Source: Miltoncostaea sp050250915
Lineage (GTDB): Bacteria; Actinomycetota; Thermoleophilia; Miltoncostaeales; Miltoncostaeaceae
Length of the DNA stretch: 64,000 nucleotides
Direction: 5' to 3'
NCBI GenBank assembly: GCA_050250915.1
Contig: JBFWNT010000013.1
Span: forward strand, 49,894 to 113,893
Below the pieces are notes generated by a model. The model was not told the DNA's origin and ran no database searches. It saw only the letters and a list, made by a program, of their open reading frames with translations. How positions within the stretch are numbered: position 1 is the stretch's first letter; each line of letters begins with the position of its first letter. Both the position numbers and the translations under genes were made by a program. This document shows positions 24,967 through 33,548 of this stretch, piece by piece.

Positions 24967-26385
24967 ATGGGCAAGGCACCGATCCTCGCGTCGCGCAGCG
25001 ACGACTTCCCGCAGTGGTACCAGGACGTGGTGGCCAAGGCCGAGATGGCCGAGAGCGGCGCCGCGCGCGGCACCATGGTCATCCGCCCCTACGGCTACGG
25101 GCTGTGGGAGCGCATGCAGGCGGAGATGGACGCCCGCATCAAGGCCTGCGACGCCGAGAACGTCTACCTGCCGCTGTTCATCCCGGAGTCGTACCTGCGC
25201 CGCGAGGCGGAGCACGTCGAGGGCTTCAGCCCGGAGCTGGCCGTGGTCACCGTCGCCGGCGGCAAGGAGCTGGAGGAGCCGCTGGTGGTGCGGCCCACCT
25301 CGGAGACCCTCTTCGGCGAGCTCATGGCGAAGTGGATCCAGTCGTACCGCGACCTGCCGCTGCTGCTGAACCAGTGGTGCAACGTGGTGCGGTGGGAGCT
25401 GCGGCCGCGCATCTTCCTGCGCACCACGGAGTTCCTGTGGCAGGAGGGCCACACCGCCCACGCCACGCGCGAGGACGCCGCCGCGTACGCGCGCCGGATC
25501 CTCCACGACACCTACCGCGACTTCATGGTCGACCTGCTGGCGGTGCCGGTGCACGTGGGCATGAAGACCGCCCGCGAGCGGTTCGCCGGGGCCATCAACA
25601 CCATGACGTGCGAGGCGATGATGGGCGACGGCCGCGCCCTCCAGATGGGCACCAGCCACGAGCTGGGCACCAACTTCGCCGTCGCGTTCGGGATGCAGTA
25701 CCTGGACGACGAGGGCGCGCTCCAGCCGTGCTGGACCACCTCGTGGGGCACCACCACCCGCATGATCGGCGGGCTCATCATGTGCCACGGCGACCAGGAG
25801 GGCCTGCGCATCCCGCCGCGCATCGCCCACGTCCAGGCGGTGGTGCTGGTGGTGCGCGACGACGACGCCGGCACCGTCACCGCGGAGGCGCGGCGGGTCG
25901 CCGAGGAGCTGAAGGCCGCCGGCATCCGGGTGCGCGTGGACGACCAGACCGCCACCGGCTTCGGCCGGCGCGTGACCGACTGGGAGCTGAAGGGCGTGCC
26001 GGTGCGGGTGGAGATCGGCCCGCGCGACGTCGGCGAGGGCGTCGTCTCGCTCGCCCGCCGCGACCAGCGGACCAAGGAGACGGTGCCGGCCGCCGGGCTG
26101 CCCGAGCGGGTCGGCGCTCTGCTGGAGGAGATCCACGCGGGCCTCCTGTCCGAGGCCACGGCCTTCCGCGACGACCGCACCTCCGAGGTCGCGTCCGTGG
26201 AGGAGGCGGTCGAGGCCGCGAGGACCGGGTTCGCGATGATCCCGTGGAGCGCGGTCGGCGACGACGGCGAGGACCGCCTGGCCGCCGAGGGCATCACCGT
26301 CCGCTGCCTCCAGCGCCCGGACGGCACGGTGCCCGACGACCCCGCCGAGGGGGACCTGCGGGCGATCGTCGCCCGCGCCTACTAG
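24967..26385 (+). CDS. proS: Prolyl-tRNA synthetase, archaeal/eukaryal type
   Basis: 472 residues, class II. Attaches proline to tRNA-Pro. The length and absence of the editing insertion, and motifs such as RPTSETLFGELMAKWI (~117), RWELRPRIFLRTTEFLWQEGH (motif 2 region, ~142-162) and SHELGTNFA (~226), place it in the archaeal/eukaryal-type branch found in some bacteria, not the long bacterial form. It ends in ..IVARAY, the expected aromatic terminus. Its cognate tRNA gene is directly upstream on the other strand. Confidence 0.95.
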   Translation: MGKAPILASRSDDFPQWYQDVVAKAEMAESGAARGTMVIRPYGYGLWERMQAEMDARIKACDAENVYLPLFIPESYLRREAEHVEGFSPELAVVTVAGGKELEEPLVVRPTSETLFGELMAKWIQSYRDLPLLLNQWCNVVRWELRPRIFLRTTEFLWQEGHTAHATREDAAAYARRILHDTYRDFMVDLLAVPVHVGMKTARERFAGAINTMTCEAMMGDGRALQMGTSHELGTNFAVAFGMQYLDDEGALQPCWTTSWGTTTRMIGGLIMCHGDQEGLRIPPRIAHVQAVVLVVRDDDAGTVTAEARRVAEELKAAGIRVRVDDQTATGFGRRVTDWELKGVPVRVEIGPRDVGEGVVSLARRDQRTKETVPAAGLPERVGALLEEIHAGLLSEATAFRDDRTSEVASVEEAVEAARTGFAMIPWSAVGDDGEDRLAAEGITVRCLQRPDGTVPDDPAEGDLRAIVARAY

Positions 26386-26765
26386 CGGGGCGACCGCCGG
26401 ACGATCAGGGTCCCGCGCATGAAGCCGTGGATCTGGCAGTGGTAGACGTAGGTGCCGGACTTCGACGGGGCGACGAACGAGAAGTTGCGCGTGGTGGGCG
26501 TGCCCGACCGGAACCTGGGGCGGCCGCTCAGTACGTCCTCGGCCGCGTTGTGCTCAAGGTGGTCCACGTTCCTGAAGAACACCCGCGAGCCGGCCGTGGC
26601 GGTGATGGTGCGCGGGCTGAATCCGCCCGCGCTGTCCGCGTCGGCCCGCACCGGATTCGCGCGGGAGCCGGCCGCGGGGTGGGTCGCGCCGCCGGCCGTG
26701 CCGGCGACCGCCGTGGCGATCGCGGCCGCGGCGATCGCGGGGAGGACGAGGCGTCGGGTTCGCAT
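26382..26765 (-). CDS. Secreted cupredoxin (plastocyanin-like)
   Basis: 127 residues. A signal peptide (LVLPAIAAAAIATAVAGTAGG) precedes one cupredoxin domain. Copper ligands are visible: His in LEHNAAED (~72), then Cys, His and Met in YVYHCQIHGFMRG (~108-119). An extracytoplasmic electron carrier or copper-binding protein; partner unknown. Its end overlaps the proS stop by four bases. Confidence 0.85.
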   Translation of the reverse strand: MRTRRLVLPAIAAAAIATAVAGTAGGATHPAAGSRANPVRADADSAGGFSPRTITATAGSRVFFRNVDHLEHNAAEDVLSGRPRFRSGTPTTRNFSFVAPSKSGTYVYHCQIHGFMRGTLIVRRSPR

Positions 26766-26810
26766 ACCGTGCAGTACGGCGCCCGGCGCCGGACGGATTG
26801 CCCCACCGCG

Positions 26811-28061
26811 TCAGCCGGTGGAGACCGCCTCGGCGCCGGCGCGGGGGAAGCGCGCCTCGACGTAGTCCTCGACCATCCGGATGAAGTCCTCGGCCAGCGT
26901 GGGGCCCTCGAGCGTGGTGGCCTTCTCGCCGTCGATGTAGACGGGGGCGCGCGGCTGCTCGCCCGTGCCGGGCAGGCTGATGCCGATGTCGGCGGCGCGG
27001 CTCTCCCCCGGGCCGTTGACGATGCACCCCATCACGGCCACCTTCAGCTCGGCGACGCCCGGGCGCTCGACCCGCCAGTCGGCCATGCGCCGCTCGAGGT
27101 GCGCCTCGATGGTCTGCGCCAGCTCCTGGAAGACCGTGCTGGTGGTGCGCCCGCATCCCGGGCACGCCGTGACCGACGGCCGGAACGCCCGGAGCCCCAG
27201 GCTCTGGAGGATCTCGCGGCACACGCGCACCTCGATGGTGCGGTCGCCGCCCGGCTCCGGCGTGAGGCTCGCGCGGATCGTGTCGCCCACGCCGTCCTGG
27301 AGCAGGATCGCGAGGGCCGCGGTGGTGGAGACGATGCCCTTGCTCCCCATCCCCGCCTCGGTGAGCCCCAGGTGGAGCGGGTAGGAGCAGCGCGCCCCCA
27401 GGTCGCGGTACACGGCCACCATGTCCTGGAGGCGGCTCGTCTTGCACGACAGCACGATCATGTACGGCGGCAACCCCAGCTCCTCCGCCGCCTCCGCCGA
27501 TGTCAGGGCGCTCTGCACCATCGCCTCGCGCAGCACGGCGTCGGCCGACCAGGGCTCGGCGCGGCGGCCGTTCTCGTCCATCAGCGCGTCCATCAGCTCG
27601 GGGTCGAGCGACCCGGCGTTCACGCCGATCCGCACCGGCCGCCGGTGGTCGATGGCGGCCTGCACCATCGTCGCGAAGTTCGCGTCGTGGCGGGCCCCCC
27701 GGCCGACGTTGCCCGGGTTGATGCGGTACTTGGCCAGAGCCTCGGCCGCGTCGGGGAACTCGCGCAGCAGGGTGTGGCCGTTGTAGTGGAAGTCGCCGAC
27801 CAGCGGGACGTCCACGCCGTGGTCGTCGCGGAGCCGGTCGCGGATCTCGGCCACCTTCGCCGCCGACGCCCGATTGTTGACCGTGATGCGCACGATCTCG
27901 GAGCCGGCGCGCGCCAGGTCGGCCACCTGCGCGGCCGTGGCGACCGCGTCGGCGGTGTCCGTGTTGGTCATCGACTGGACCACCACCGGCGCATTGCCGC
28001 CGACCACCACGTCACCCACCCGGCAGGCGTGGCTGTGGCGTCGTGGCGCGGTGTCGCTCAC
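26811..28061 (-). CDS. ispG: 4-hydroxy-3-methylbut-2-enyl diphosphate synthase
   Basis: 416 residues. Catalyses the penultimate MEP-pathway step with a 4Fe-4S cluster; the ligands are visible in CPGCGRTTS (~293) and GCIVNGPGE (~338). N-terminal VVGGNAPVVVQSMTNTDT is the barrel opening. GTG 28061 follows TATCCT by seven bases (leaderless layout). Another MEP enzyme, dxr, lies just upstream, separated by rseP. Confidence 0.94.
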   Translation of the reverse strand: MSDTAPRRHSHACRVGDVVVGGNAPVVVQSMTNTDTADAVATAAQVADLARAGSEIVRITVNNRASAAKVAEIRDRLRDDHGVDVPLVGDFHYNGHTLLREFPDAAEALAKYRINPGNVGRGARHDANFATMVQAAIDHRRPVRIGVNAGSLDPELMDALMDENGRRAEPWSADAVLREAMVQSALTSAEAAEELGLPPYMIVLSCKTSRLQDMVAVYRDLGARCSYPLHLGLTEAGMGSKGIVSTTAALAILLQDGVGDTIRASLTPEPGGDRTIEVRVCREILQSLGLRAFRPSVTACPGCGRTTSTVFQELAQTIEAHLERRMADWRVERPGVAELKVAVMGCIVNGPGESRAADIGISLPGTGEQPRAPVYIDGEKATTLEGPTLAEDFIRMVEDYVEARFPRAGAEAVSTG

Positions 28062-28068
28062 GCCACCC

Positions 28069-28074
28069 AGGATA
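28069..28074 (-). promoter_or_regulatory. -10 box TATCCT, leaderless promoter of ispG
   Basis: TATCCT ends seven bases before GTG 28061. It overlaps the intergenic gap after rseP, giving ispG its own promoter. Confidence 0.5.
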
Positions 28075-28077
28075 TTC

Positions 28078-29154
28078 CTATCGGTCGACCTGGAAGCCGT
28101 CGCCCGTGATGTGCCCGATGTCGTTCTGGAGGGCGATGACGAAGACGAGCATCACCAGCGCCAGCCCGATGAACGAGGCTTTGCCGTAGGTCGCGGCGCT
28201 GAACGCGCTCCCCTTCACCCGCTCGAGGATCGCGAACAGGATGTGCCCTCCGTCCAGCGGCAGGATCGGGATCAGGTTGAAGATGCCGAGCGCCAGGCTG
28301 ATGACGCCGACGAAGCGGAGCACCGTGGTCAGGCCGTCGTCGGCCACCTGGTTGAACACGGCGCCGACGCCGACGACCGAGTTGATCTGGCTGCGCGCCT
28401 CGGAGCTGGTGAACGAGTCCCCGATCACCTGGACGTTGGTCTTCATGATGAACCAGGCGAAGTCCCAGCCGTCGCGCAGCCCCTCGACGGGGCCCGAACG
28501 CACCGTGGGTCCCTGCTCGACGTCGAACGTGAAGCCGAGGCCCGTCAGCGGCCGGCCGGTCTGGGCGTTGGTGGCGGGGTTGCCCTGCGCGTCGGTGAGC
28601 ACCTGGAGGCGGGCCGTCTTCTCCAGGATGGTCCCGTCGCGATCGACCGTCAGGCGGACCGTGTCCCCGGGGGAGCCCGACTGGAGCGCGCCCCGCACGA
28701 TCGGCGCGTGGCCGTTCACGCGCACCCCGTCGACCGCGACGATGGTGTCGCCCGGCTCGAGGCCCGCGACCTGGGCCGCCGAGTCCTTCTGCACGCTCGC
28801 GACGCCGGTGGAGAGGCTGAACGAGGGCAGGCCGATCCAGAAGATCCCCGCGAAGATCGCGATCGCCAGAAGGATGTTGACCGCCGGCCCGGCGGCGATC
28901 GTGGCGATCTTCCTCCACATGGGCGCGGCGTAGTACGCGCGGTGGGCCACTTCGGACGGGACGTCCTCGTCCACCGTCATCCCGCTGATCTTCACGTAGC
29001 CGCCCAGGGGCAGCCAGCCGATGGCGTACTGGGTCTCGCCGCGCGTGAACGAGGCGATCGGCCGCCCGAAGAAGATCGAGAAGCGCTCCACCCGCATCCC
29101 GCACCACTTGGCGACGACCATGTGCCCCGCCTCGTGCACCAGCACGAGGAACAT
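28078..29154 (-). CDS. rseP: Site-2 (RseP) intramembrane metalloprotease
   Basis: 358 residues from ATG 29154. A zinc protease that cuts membrane-bound anti-sigma factors or signal-peptide remnants. Seen: zinc site HEAGH (~8-12) in the first helix, a PDZ domain (about 115-200), and the second active-site motif LPLDGGH (~299). The ATG start cuts the first membrane helix short: in-frame codons upstream encode LLNILWLALIL, completing it, but offer only CTG or ATC starts. A CTG at 29184 overlaps the dxr stop as CTGA. The true start is therefore probably 29184. Confidence 0.88.
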   Translation of the reverse strand: MFLVLVHEAGHMVVAKWCGMRVERFSIFFGRPIASFTRGETQYAIGWLPLGGYVKISGMTVDEDVPSEVAHRAYYAAPMWRKIATIAAGPAVNILLAIAIFAGIFWIGLPSFSLSTGVASVQKDSAAQVAGLEPGDTIVAVDGVRVNGHAPIVRGALQSGSPGDTVRLTVDRDGTILEKTARLQVLTDAQGNPATNAQTGRPLTGLGFTFDVEQGPTVRSGPVEGLRDGWDFAWFIMKTNVQVIGDSFTSSEARSQINSVVGVGAVFNQVADDGLTTVLRFVGVISLALGIFNLIPILPLDGGHILFAILERVKGSAFSAATYGKASFIGLALVMLVFVIALQNDIGHITGDGFQVDR

Positions 29155-29180
29155 CAGGATCAGGGCCAGCCAGAGGATGT

Positions 29181-30299
29181 TCAGGAGGATGCGAGGGCTC
29201 CTTCGATGGACCGCCGCGCCGTGTCGCGGGCGCGGGCGTCGGCGTCGAGCACGGAATCCAGGGTAGCGCCATCACCCTGCGGAACATGGTCGAGCGCGTC
29301 ACGCACCACGCGCGGCACGTCCATGAAGCCGATCCGTCCCTCCAGGAAGGCCGCCACCGCCACCTCGTTCGCCGCGTTCAGCACCGCCGGGGCCGTGCCG
29401 CCCGCGATCCCGGCCGCCCGCGCGAGGGCCAGGCACGGGAAGGCCTCCTCGTCGGGCGCCCCGAAGTCCAGGCGCGTCCCCACCAGGTCCATCGGCTCGC
29501 GGGCGGGCGGCGGTGAGGGATGGCGCAGCGCGTAGCCGATCGGCACCCGCATGTCGGGCGGCCCCAGGTGGGCCAGGACGCTGCCGTCGTCGAGCCGCAC
29601 CATCGCGTGGACGCTCGACTGGGGGTGCACCACCACCTCGATCAGGTCGTAGGTGAGGTCGAACAGGTGGTGCGCCTCGATCACCTCGAGGCCCTTGTTC
29701 ATGAGGGTCGCCGAGTCGATCGTGATCTTCGCGCCCATCGTCCAGGTGGGGTGGCGGAGGGCGTCGGCCGGCGTGACCGACTCCAACTCGGCCGCCGTCC
29801 GCCCCCGGAACGGCCCGCCCGAGGCGGTGAGGATCGCGCGGTGCACCCGCTCCCGCGGAACCCCCTCCATGAGCTGGAACAGCGCGGAGTGCTCGGAGTC
29901 CACGGGCACCAGGGCGGCGCCGGTGCGCGCCCGGACGGCCGCGACGATGTCGCCGCCCGCCACCAGGCTCTCCTTGTTGGCCAGGGCCACCGTGATGCCG
30001 CGCTCCAGCGCCGCGAGCGTGGGCTGCAGGCCGGCGGCGCCCACCAGGGCGTTGAGCACCACGTCGGGGGCGGCCGCGTCGATCAGGTCCCCCAGGTCGG
30101 CGGTGTGCGCGACCGTGCCCCCGCCCGCGGCGCAGGCGGTGTGCGCGATGCCGCGCTCCGCGGCCTGCCCGGCCATCGCGTCCGCGCGCGAGCCGCACGA
30201 CAGCCCCACGGCCTCGAGGTCCGGCGCGGCGTCGATCACCTGGAGGGCCTGGACGCCGATCGACCCGGTCGATCCCAGCACGAGGACGCGTTTCACCAC
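29181..30299 (-). CDS. dxr: 1-deoxy-D-xylulose-5-phosphate reductoisomerase
   Basis: 372 residues. Second enzyme of the MEP isoprenoid pathway, NADPH-dependent. Seen: nucleotide fold VLVLGSTGSIGVQAL (5-19), metal-binding VDSEHSALFQLMEG (~137) and MNKGLEVIEAHHLF (~200). Two adjacent GTG codons can start it (30299 or 30296); the second gives the usual VKRVLVLGSTG and sits seven bases after TAGACT. Its promoter overlaps that of the divergent dipZ-like gene. Confidence 0.94.
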   Translation of the reverse strand: MVKRVLVLGSTGSIGVQALQVIDAAPDLEAVGLSCGSRADAMAGQAAERGIAHTACAAGGGTVAHTADLGDLIDAAAPDVVLNALVGAAGLQPTLAALERGITVALANKESLVAGGDIVAAVRARTGAALVPVDSEHSALFQLMEGVPRERVHRAILTASGGPFRGRTAAELESVTPADALRHPTWTMGAKITIDSATLMNKGLEVIEAHHLFDLTYDLIEVVVHPQSSVHAMVRLDDGSVLAHLGPPDMRVPIGYALRHPSPPPAREPMDLVGTRLDFGAPDEEAFPCLALARAAGIAGGTAPAVLNAANEVAVAAFLEGRIGFMDVPRVVRDALDHVPQGDGATLDSVLDADARARDTARRSIEGALASS

Positions 30300-30303
30300 G
30301 TCG

Positions 30304-30313
30304 AGTCTAGCCT
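30304..30313. promoter_or_regulatory. Overlapping divergent -10 boxes for dxr and the dipZ-like gene
   Basis: Minus-strand TAGACT (30304-30309) and plus-strand TAGCCT (30308-30313) share two base pairs. They lie 4-7 and 6 bases from the start codons of dxr and the dipZ-like gene. Confidence 0.55.
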
Positions 30314-30319
30314 GGAGGG

Positions 30320-32017
30320 GTGGCCGTCCTCCTCCTCGTGGCGGTCGTGGCCGGCGTGGTCACGGCCCTCTCCCCCTGCGTCCTGCCCGCGATCCCGGTC
30401 GTTCTGGTCGGCTCCGCCGGCGGGGGGCCGCGCCGGGTCGTCGGCATCGCCGCCGGCTTCGTGGGCAGCTTCGTGCTGTTCACGCTCGCCCTGACCACGG
30501 CGCTGCGCAACGCCGGCCTGAGCCCGGACGCGCTCCGCGACATCGCCATCGGGGCGCTGATCCTCTTCGGCGCCACCCAGATCGTCCCGGCGCTCGGCGA
30601 CCGGCTCGCCGGCCTGCTGGCGCCGATCGGGCGACTCGGCGAACGGATCCCGCGAACGCGCAGCGGCCTGGCAGGGGGGCTGCTGGTGGGCGTCGCCCTC
30701 GGGCTCGTGTGGACGCCGTGCGCCGGTCCGGTGTTCGCCGCCGTCGCGGCGGCGGCCGCGACCGGTGACGCCACCGCCACCGCCGGGCTGGTGCTGCTGG
30801 CCTACGCGATCGGGGCGGTGATCCCACTCTGCCTGATCGCGCTGGGCGGGCGCAGGCTGCTCGGCCGGGTGCGCGGCCCCGGCGCCCGGGCGGTCCGGCC
30901 GGCGCTGGGCCTGCTGATGGTGGGCGCCGGGATCGTGCTGGCGCTCGGCTTCGACACGCGGCTCACGACGTCGCTCGTCCAGGACGTCCCGGCATACACC
31001 GACTCCCTCCAGGCGCTCGAGCGGAGCGACGTCGTCCAGCGCGAGCTCGACGGGGTGCGCCGCCCGTCCCCGACCCAGGTCCCCCCCTTCATCCCTGCCG
31101 CCCGCGGCACGCCCCCGGAGGGGGCGCCCGATGCGCTGGGGCTGCCCGATGCCGGCCCGGCGCCGGAGCTCGCAGGGATCTCCGCCATGTTCAACACGGG
31201 CGACGCGCCGCTGACCCTTGCGTCCCTCCGCGGCCGGGTGGTCCTGATCGACTTCTGGACGTACTCGTGCGTCAACTGCCTGCGCACCATCCCCGAGCTG
31301 GAGGGCCTCTACCGCCGATACGCCCGCGACGGCCTGACGGTGCTCGGCGTCCACACGCCCGAGTTCCAATTCGAGCGGGACCCGGGGAACGTCGGGCGGG
31401 CCGTCCGCGATCTGGGGATCACGTATCCGGTGGTCCTCGACCCCGACTACGCGACGTGGGATGCATACGGCAACCGCTACTGGCCGACGACCTACCTGGT
31501 GGACCGCGACGGCCACGTCCGGGACCTCCACGTGGGCGAGGGGGACGAGGCGCGCACGGAGGCGCTGGTGCGGCGAGCCCTTGCCGTGCCGGCCGGCGCC
31601 CCGGACGCGGAGGCGGCGGCCGAGCCCCCGCCCGGGATCCACTCCAGGACGACGCCCGAGACGTACCTCGGCACCGCGCGCGGGCCCCGGCCGGCACGCG
31701 TACGCCTGGAGGGCCGGTTCATCCAGGGCGGCGAGGCGATCCAGGCCGGCGCCGGCGCCGCGATCCACCTGCGGTTCCACGCGAAGGGCGTCTACCTGGT
31801 GCTGGACGGCGCCGGGGCGCGCCGCGTCGGGACGGTACGGCTCGACGGACGGACGCCAACGGCGTCGGAGCGCGGCCGCGACGTGGGGCCGGGCGGCCGC
31901 CTGGTGGTGACCGGGCCGCGCCTCTACCGCCTGCTCCGGCTTCCCCGGGAGCGCTCGGGGACGATCCGTATCGCGCTGCCGCCCGGGACGCGGGCGTTCG
32001 CGTTCACGTTCGGCTGA
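30320..32017 (+). CDS. DipZ-like thiol-disulfide protein (CcdA-thioredoxin fusion)
   Basis: 565 residues. N-terminal CcdA/DsbD membrane domain (about 1-215, six helices) with paired Cys in LSPCVLP (~20) and WTPCAGP (~136), which carry electrons across the membrane. A linker leads to a thioredoxin/TlpA domain (~280-420) with active site SCVNC near 313, and a C-terminal beta module as in mycobacterial DipZ. It probably reduces extracytoplasmic disulfides, for example for cytochrome c maturation. GTG 30320 follows TAGCCT by six bases. Confidence 0.88.
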   Translation: MAVLLLVAVVAGVVTALSPCVLPAIPVVLVGSAGGGPRRVVGIAAGFVGSFVLFTLALTTALRNAGLSPDALRDIAIGALILFGATQIVPALGDRLAGLLAPIGRLGERIPRTRSGLAGGLLVGVALGLVWTPCAGPVFAAVAAAAATGDATATAGLVLLAYAIGAVIPLCLIALGGRRLLGRVRGPGARAVRPALGLLMVGAGIVLALGFDTRLTTSLVQDVPAYTDSLQALERSDVVQRELDGVRRPSPTQVPPFIPAARGTPPEGAPDALGLPDAGPAPELAGISAMFNTGDAPLTLASLRGRVVLIDFWTYSCVNCLRTIPELEGLYRRYARDGLTVLGVHTPEFQFERDPGNVGRAVRDLGITYPVVLDPDYATWDAYGNRYWPTTYLVDRDGHVRDLHVGEGDEARTEALVRRALAVPAGAPDAEAAAEPPPGIHSRTTPETYLGTARGPRPARVRLEGRFIQGGEAIQAGAGAAIHLRFHAKGVYLVLDGAGARRVGTVRLDGRTPTASERGRDVGPGGRLVVTGPRLYRLLRLPRERSGTIRIALPPGTRAFAFTFG

Positions 32018-32498
32018 GCCGCTCCCGGTCCACCAGCTCCATCAGCAGCAGGTCGCGCCAGGCGCCGTCGTCGTCGCGCCAGGCGGCGTGCAGGGTGCCG
32101 ACAGGCCTGAACCCCGCCTTGCCGTAGGAGCGGATCGCCGCGACGTTGTCGGCGGCGGGGTCGATGGTGACGCGGTGGTGGCCGCGCTCCTCCACGAGGT
32201 GGCGCACGAGCAGACGGATGGCGGCGGTGCCGTGGCCGCGCCCGGTGACCGCGGCGTCCAGGAAGATGTCGACGGTGGCGTGCCGGAACGCCGGGTCGTC
32301 CTCCTCGGAGAACTGGATGAGCCCGGCGATGCGGTCGTCGACCAGGATCGTGAACCGGGTGGCGTCCTCGTCCTCGAACGGGAACCCCTCCACGGGGGCG
32401 CCCCACCACTCCCGCACGCCGGGGGTCTCGTGGATCGCGAGGAGGGCGGCCGCGTCGCCCCGGGCCATCGGCCGCAGCGTCACCGGCCCCTCGCGCAT
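32004..32498 (-). CDS. GNAT N-acetyltransferase (AAC(6')-like)
   Basis: 164 residues. Acetyl-CoA loop TGRGHGTAAIRLL (~89-101) and RVTIDPAADNVAAIRSYGKAGF (~114-135) are typical of the GNAT group that includes aminoglycoside 6'-acetyltransferases. The acceptor is unknown, and the match alone does not show drug resistance. Its end overlaps the dipZ-like gene by 14 bases. Confidence 0.8.
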   Translation of the reverse strand: MREGPVTLRPMARGDAAALLAIHETPGVREWWGAPVEGFPFEDEDATRFTILVDDRIAGLIQFSEEDDPAFRHATVDIFLDAAVTGRGHGTAAIRLLVRHLVEERGHHRVTIDPAADNVAAIRSYGKAGFRPVGTLHAAWRDDDGAWRDLLLMELVDRERLSRT

Positions 32499-32504
32499 CA
32501 GCCG

Positions 32505-33533
32505 CTACCCGACGAGCCGGTGCGCCGTCTCGCAGAAGGCCACGACGAGGTCCACCGCGGCGTCGAGGTCGTCGGGGTGGCACGACTCCACCACCTGGTG
32601 GACGTACCGGGTGGGGATCGAGACGCAGCCGGCCACCGCCCCGTCGCCGGAGAGCGACAGCTCGCGCGTGTCGGTGCTCCCGGACGGCAGCACCTCCAGC
32701 TGGGTCGCGATACCGCGCTCCTCGCCGACCGCCAGCAGGTGCTCGACCACGGCCTTCGGGACGATGGTGCCGCCGTCGAACACCTTCACCGCCGCGCCGC
32801 CGCCGACGGTGGTGACCCGCTCGTGCGGCGCGATACCGGGGCCGTCGTTGGCGAGCGTGATGTCGATCGCCAGGCCCACCTGGGGGCGGATCCGCGCCGT
32901 CGCCACCCGGGCGCCGCGCAGCCCCACCTCCTCCTGCACGCTCGCGACCGCGACCACCTCGCACTCGTGGTCGCCGAGCGCCTTCATCGCCTGGATCATC
33001 ACGTAGAGGCCGGCGCGGTTGTCGAGGCTCTTGCAGGTGACCAGGTCGCCCAGCCGGGCCAGCGCGCGCTCGCGGGTGACCACGTCGCCGGGCCGCACCA
33101 GCTCCTTCACCCGGTCGGCCGGCAGCCCCACGTCGACGTAGTAGTCGTCGAGCTTCGGCGCCCGCTTCTTCTCCTCGTCGGTCATCAGGTGGACGGCCTT
33201 GCCGCCCAGCACGCCCAGCAGGTCCTCCCGCCCGTGGACCAGCACGCGCTGGGCCGTGAGGGTCTTGGGGTCGAAGCCGCCGAGCGGGATGAGGCGCAGG
33301 AACCCGCCGTCCTCGACGTGCGTGACCATGAACCCGATCTCGTCCATGTGGGCGGCGAGCATCAGCCGCGGCCCGCCGCCGCCCGCGCGCCGGGCGACGA
33401 GGCTGCCGAGCGGGTCCTCCTCGATCGCGTCGGCCACCGGCGCCAGCTCGGCGCGGACCACGTCGCGGATGCGCTCCTCGCGCCCGGGGGCGCCGGGGGT
33501 CTCGCACAGCCGCGTGAGCAGGTCGACATCCAC
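32505..33533 (-). CDS. M42-family metallo-aminopeptidase
   Basis: 342 residues. A two-metal tetrahedral aminopeptidase family. Metal and catalytic residues: His/Asp in LAAHMDEIGFM (~62), Asp in SLDNRAGL (~178), EE in SVQEEVGLRGA (~208), Asp in IDITLAND (~230) and the late His in SCHPDDLDA (~320). GTG 33533 is nine bases after TAGATT, whose first three bases are the stop codon of the upstream MOSC gene. Confidence 0.88.
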   Translation of the reverse strand: MDVDLLTRLCETPGAPGREERIRDVVRAELAPVADAIEEDPLGSLVARRAGGGGPRLMLAAHMDEIGFMVTHVEDGGFLRLIPLGGFDPKTLTAQRVLVHGREDLLGVLGGKAVHLMTDEEKKRAPKLDDYYVDVGLPADRVKELVRPGDVVTRERALARLGDLVTCKSLDNRAGLYVMIQAMKALGDHECEVVAVASVQEEVGLRGARVATARIRPQVGLAIDITLANDGPGIAPHERVTTVGGGAAVKVFDGGTIVPKAVVEHLLAVGEERGIATQLEVLPSGSTDTRELSLSGDGAVAGCVSIPTRYVHQVVESCHPDDLDAAVDLVVAFCETAHRLVG

Positions 33534-33542
33534 GATCGCGGG

Positions 33543-33548
33543 AATCTA
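33543..33548 (-). promoter_or_regulatory. -10 box TAGATT, embedded in the MOSC-gene stop codon
   Basis: TAGATT lies nine bases before GTG 33533. Its TAG is the stop codon of the MOSC gene. Confidence 0.45.

Noticed and set aside
25014..28109. 1031-codon plus-strand frame
   Set aside because: Shadow across proS, cupredoxin and ispG; repetitive Arg/Ala/Gly composition.
32004..32498. Aminoglycoside resistance gene
   Set aside because: Only general GNAT similarity to AAC(6'); core-gene setting and no mobile element, so not called as resistance.
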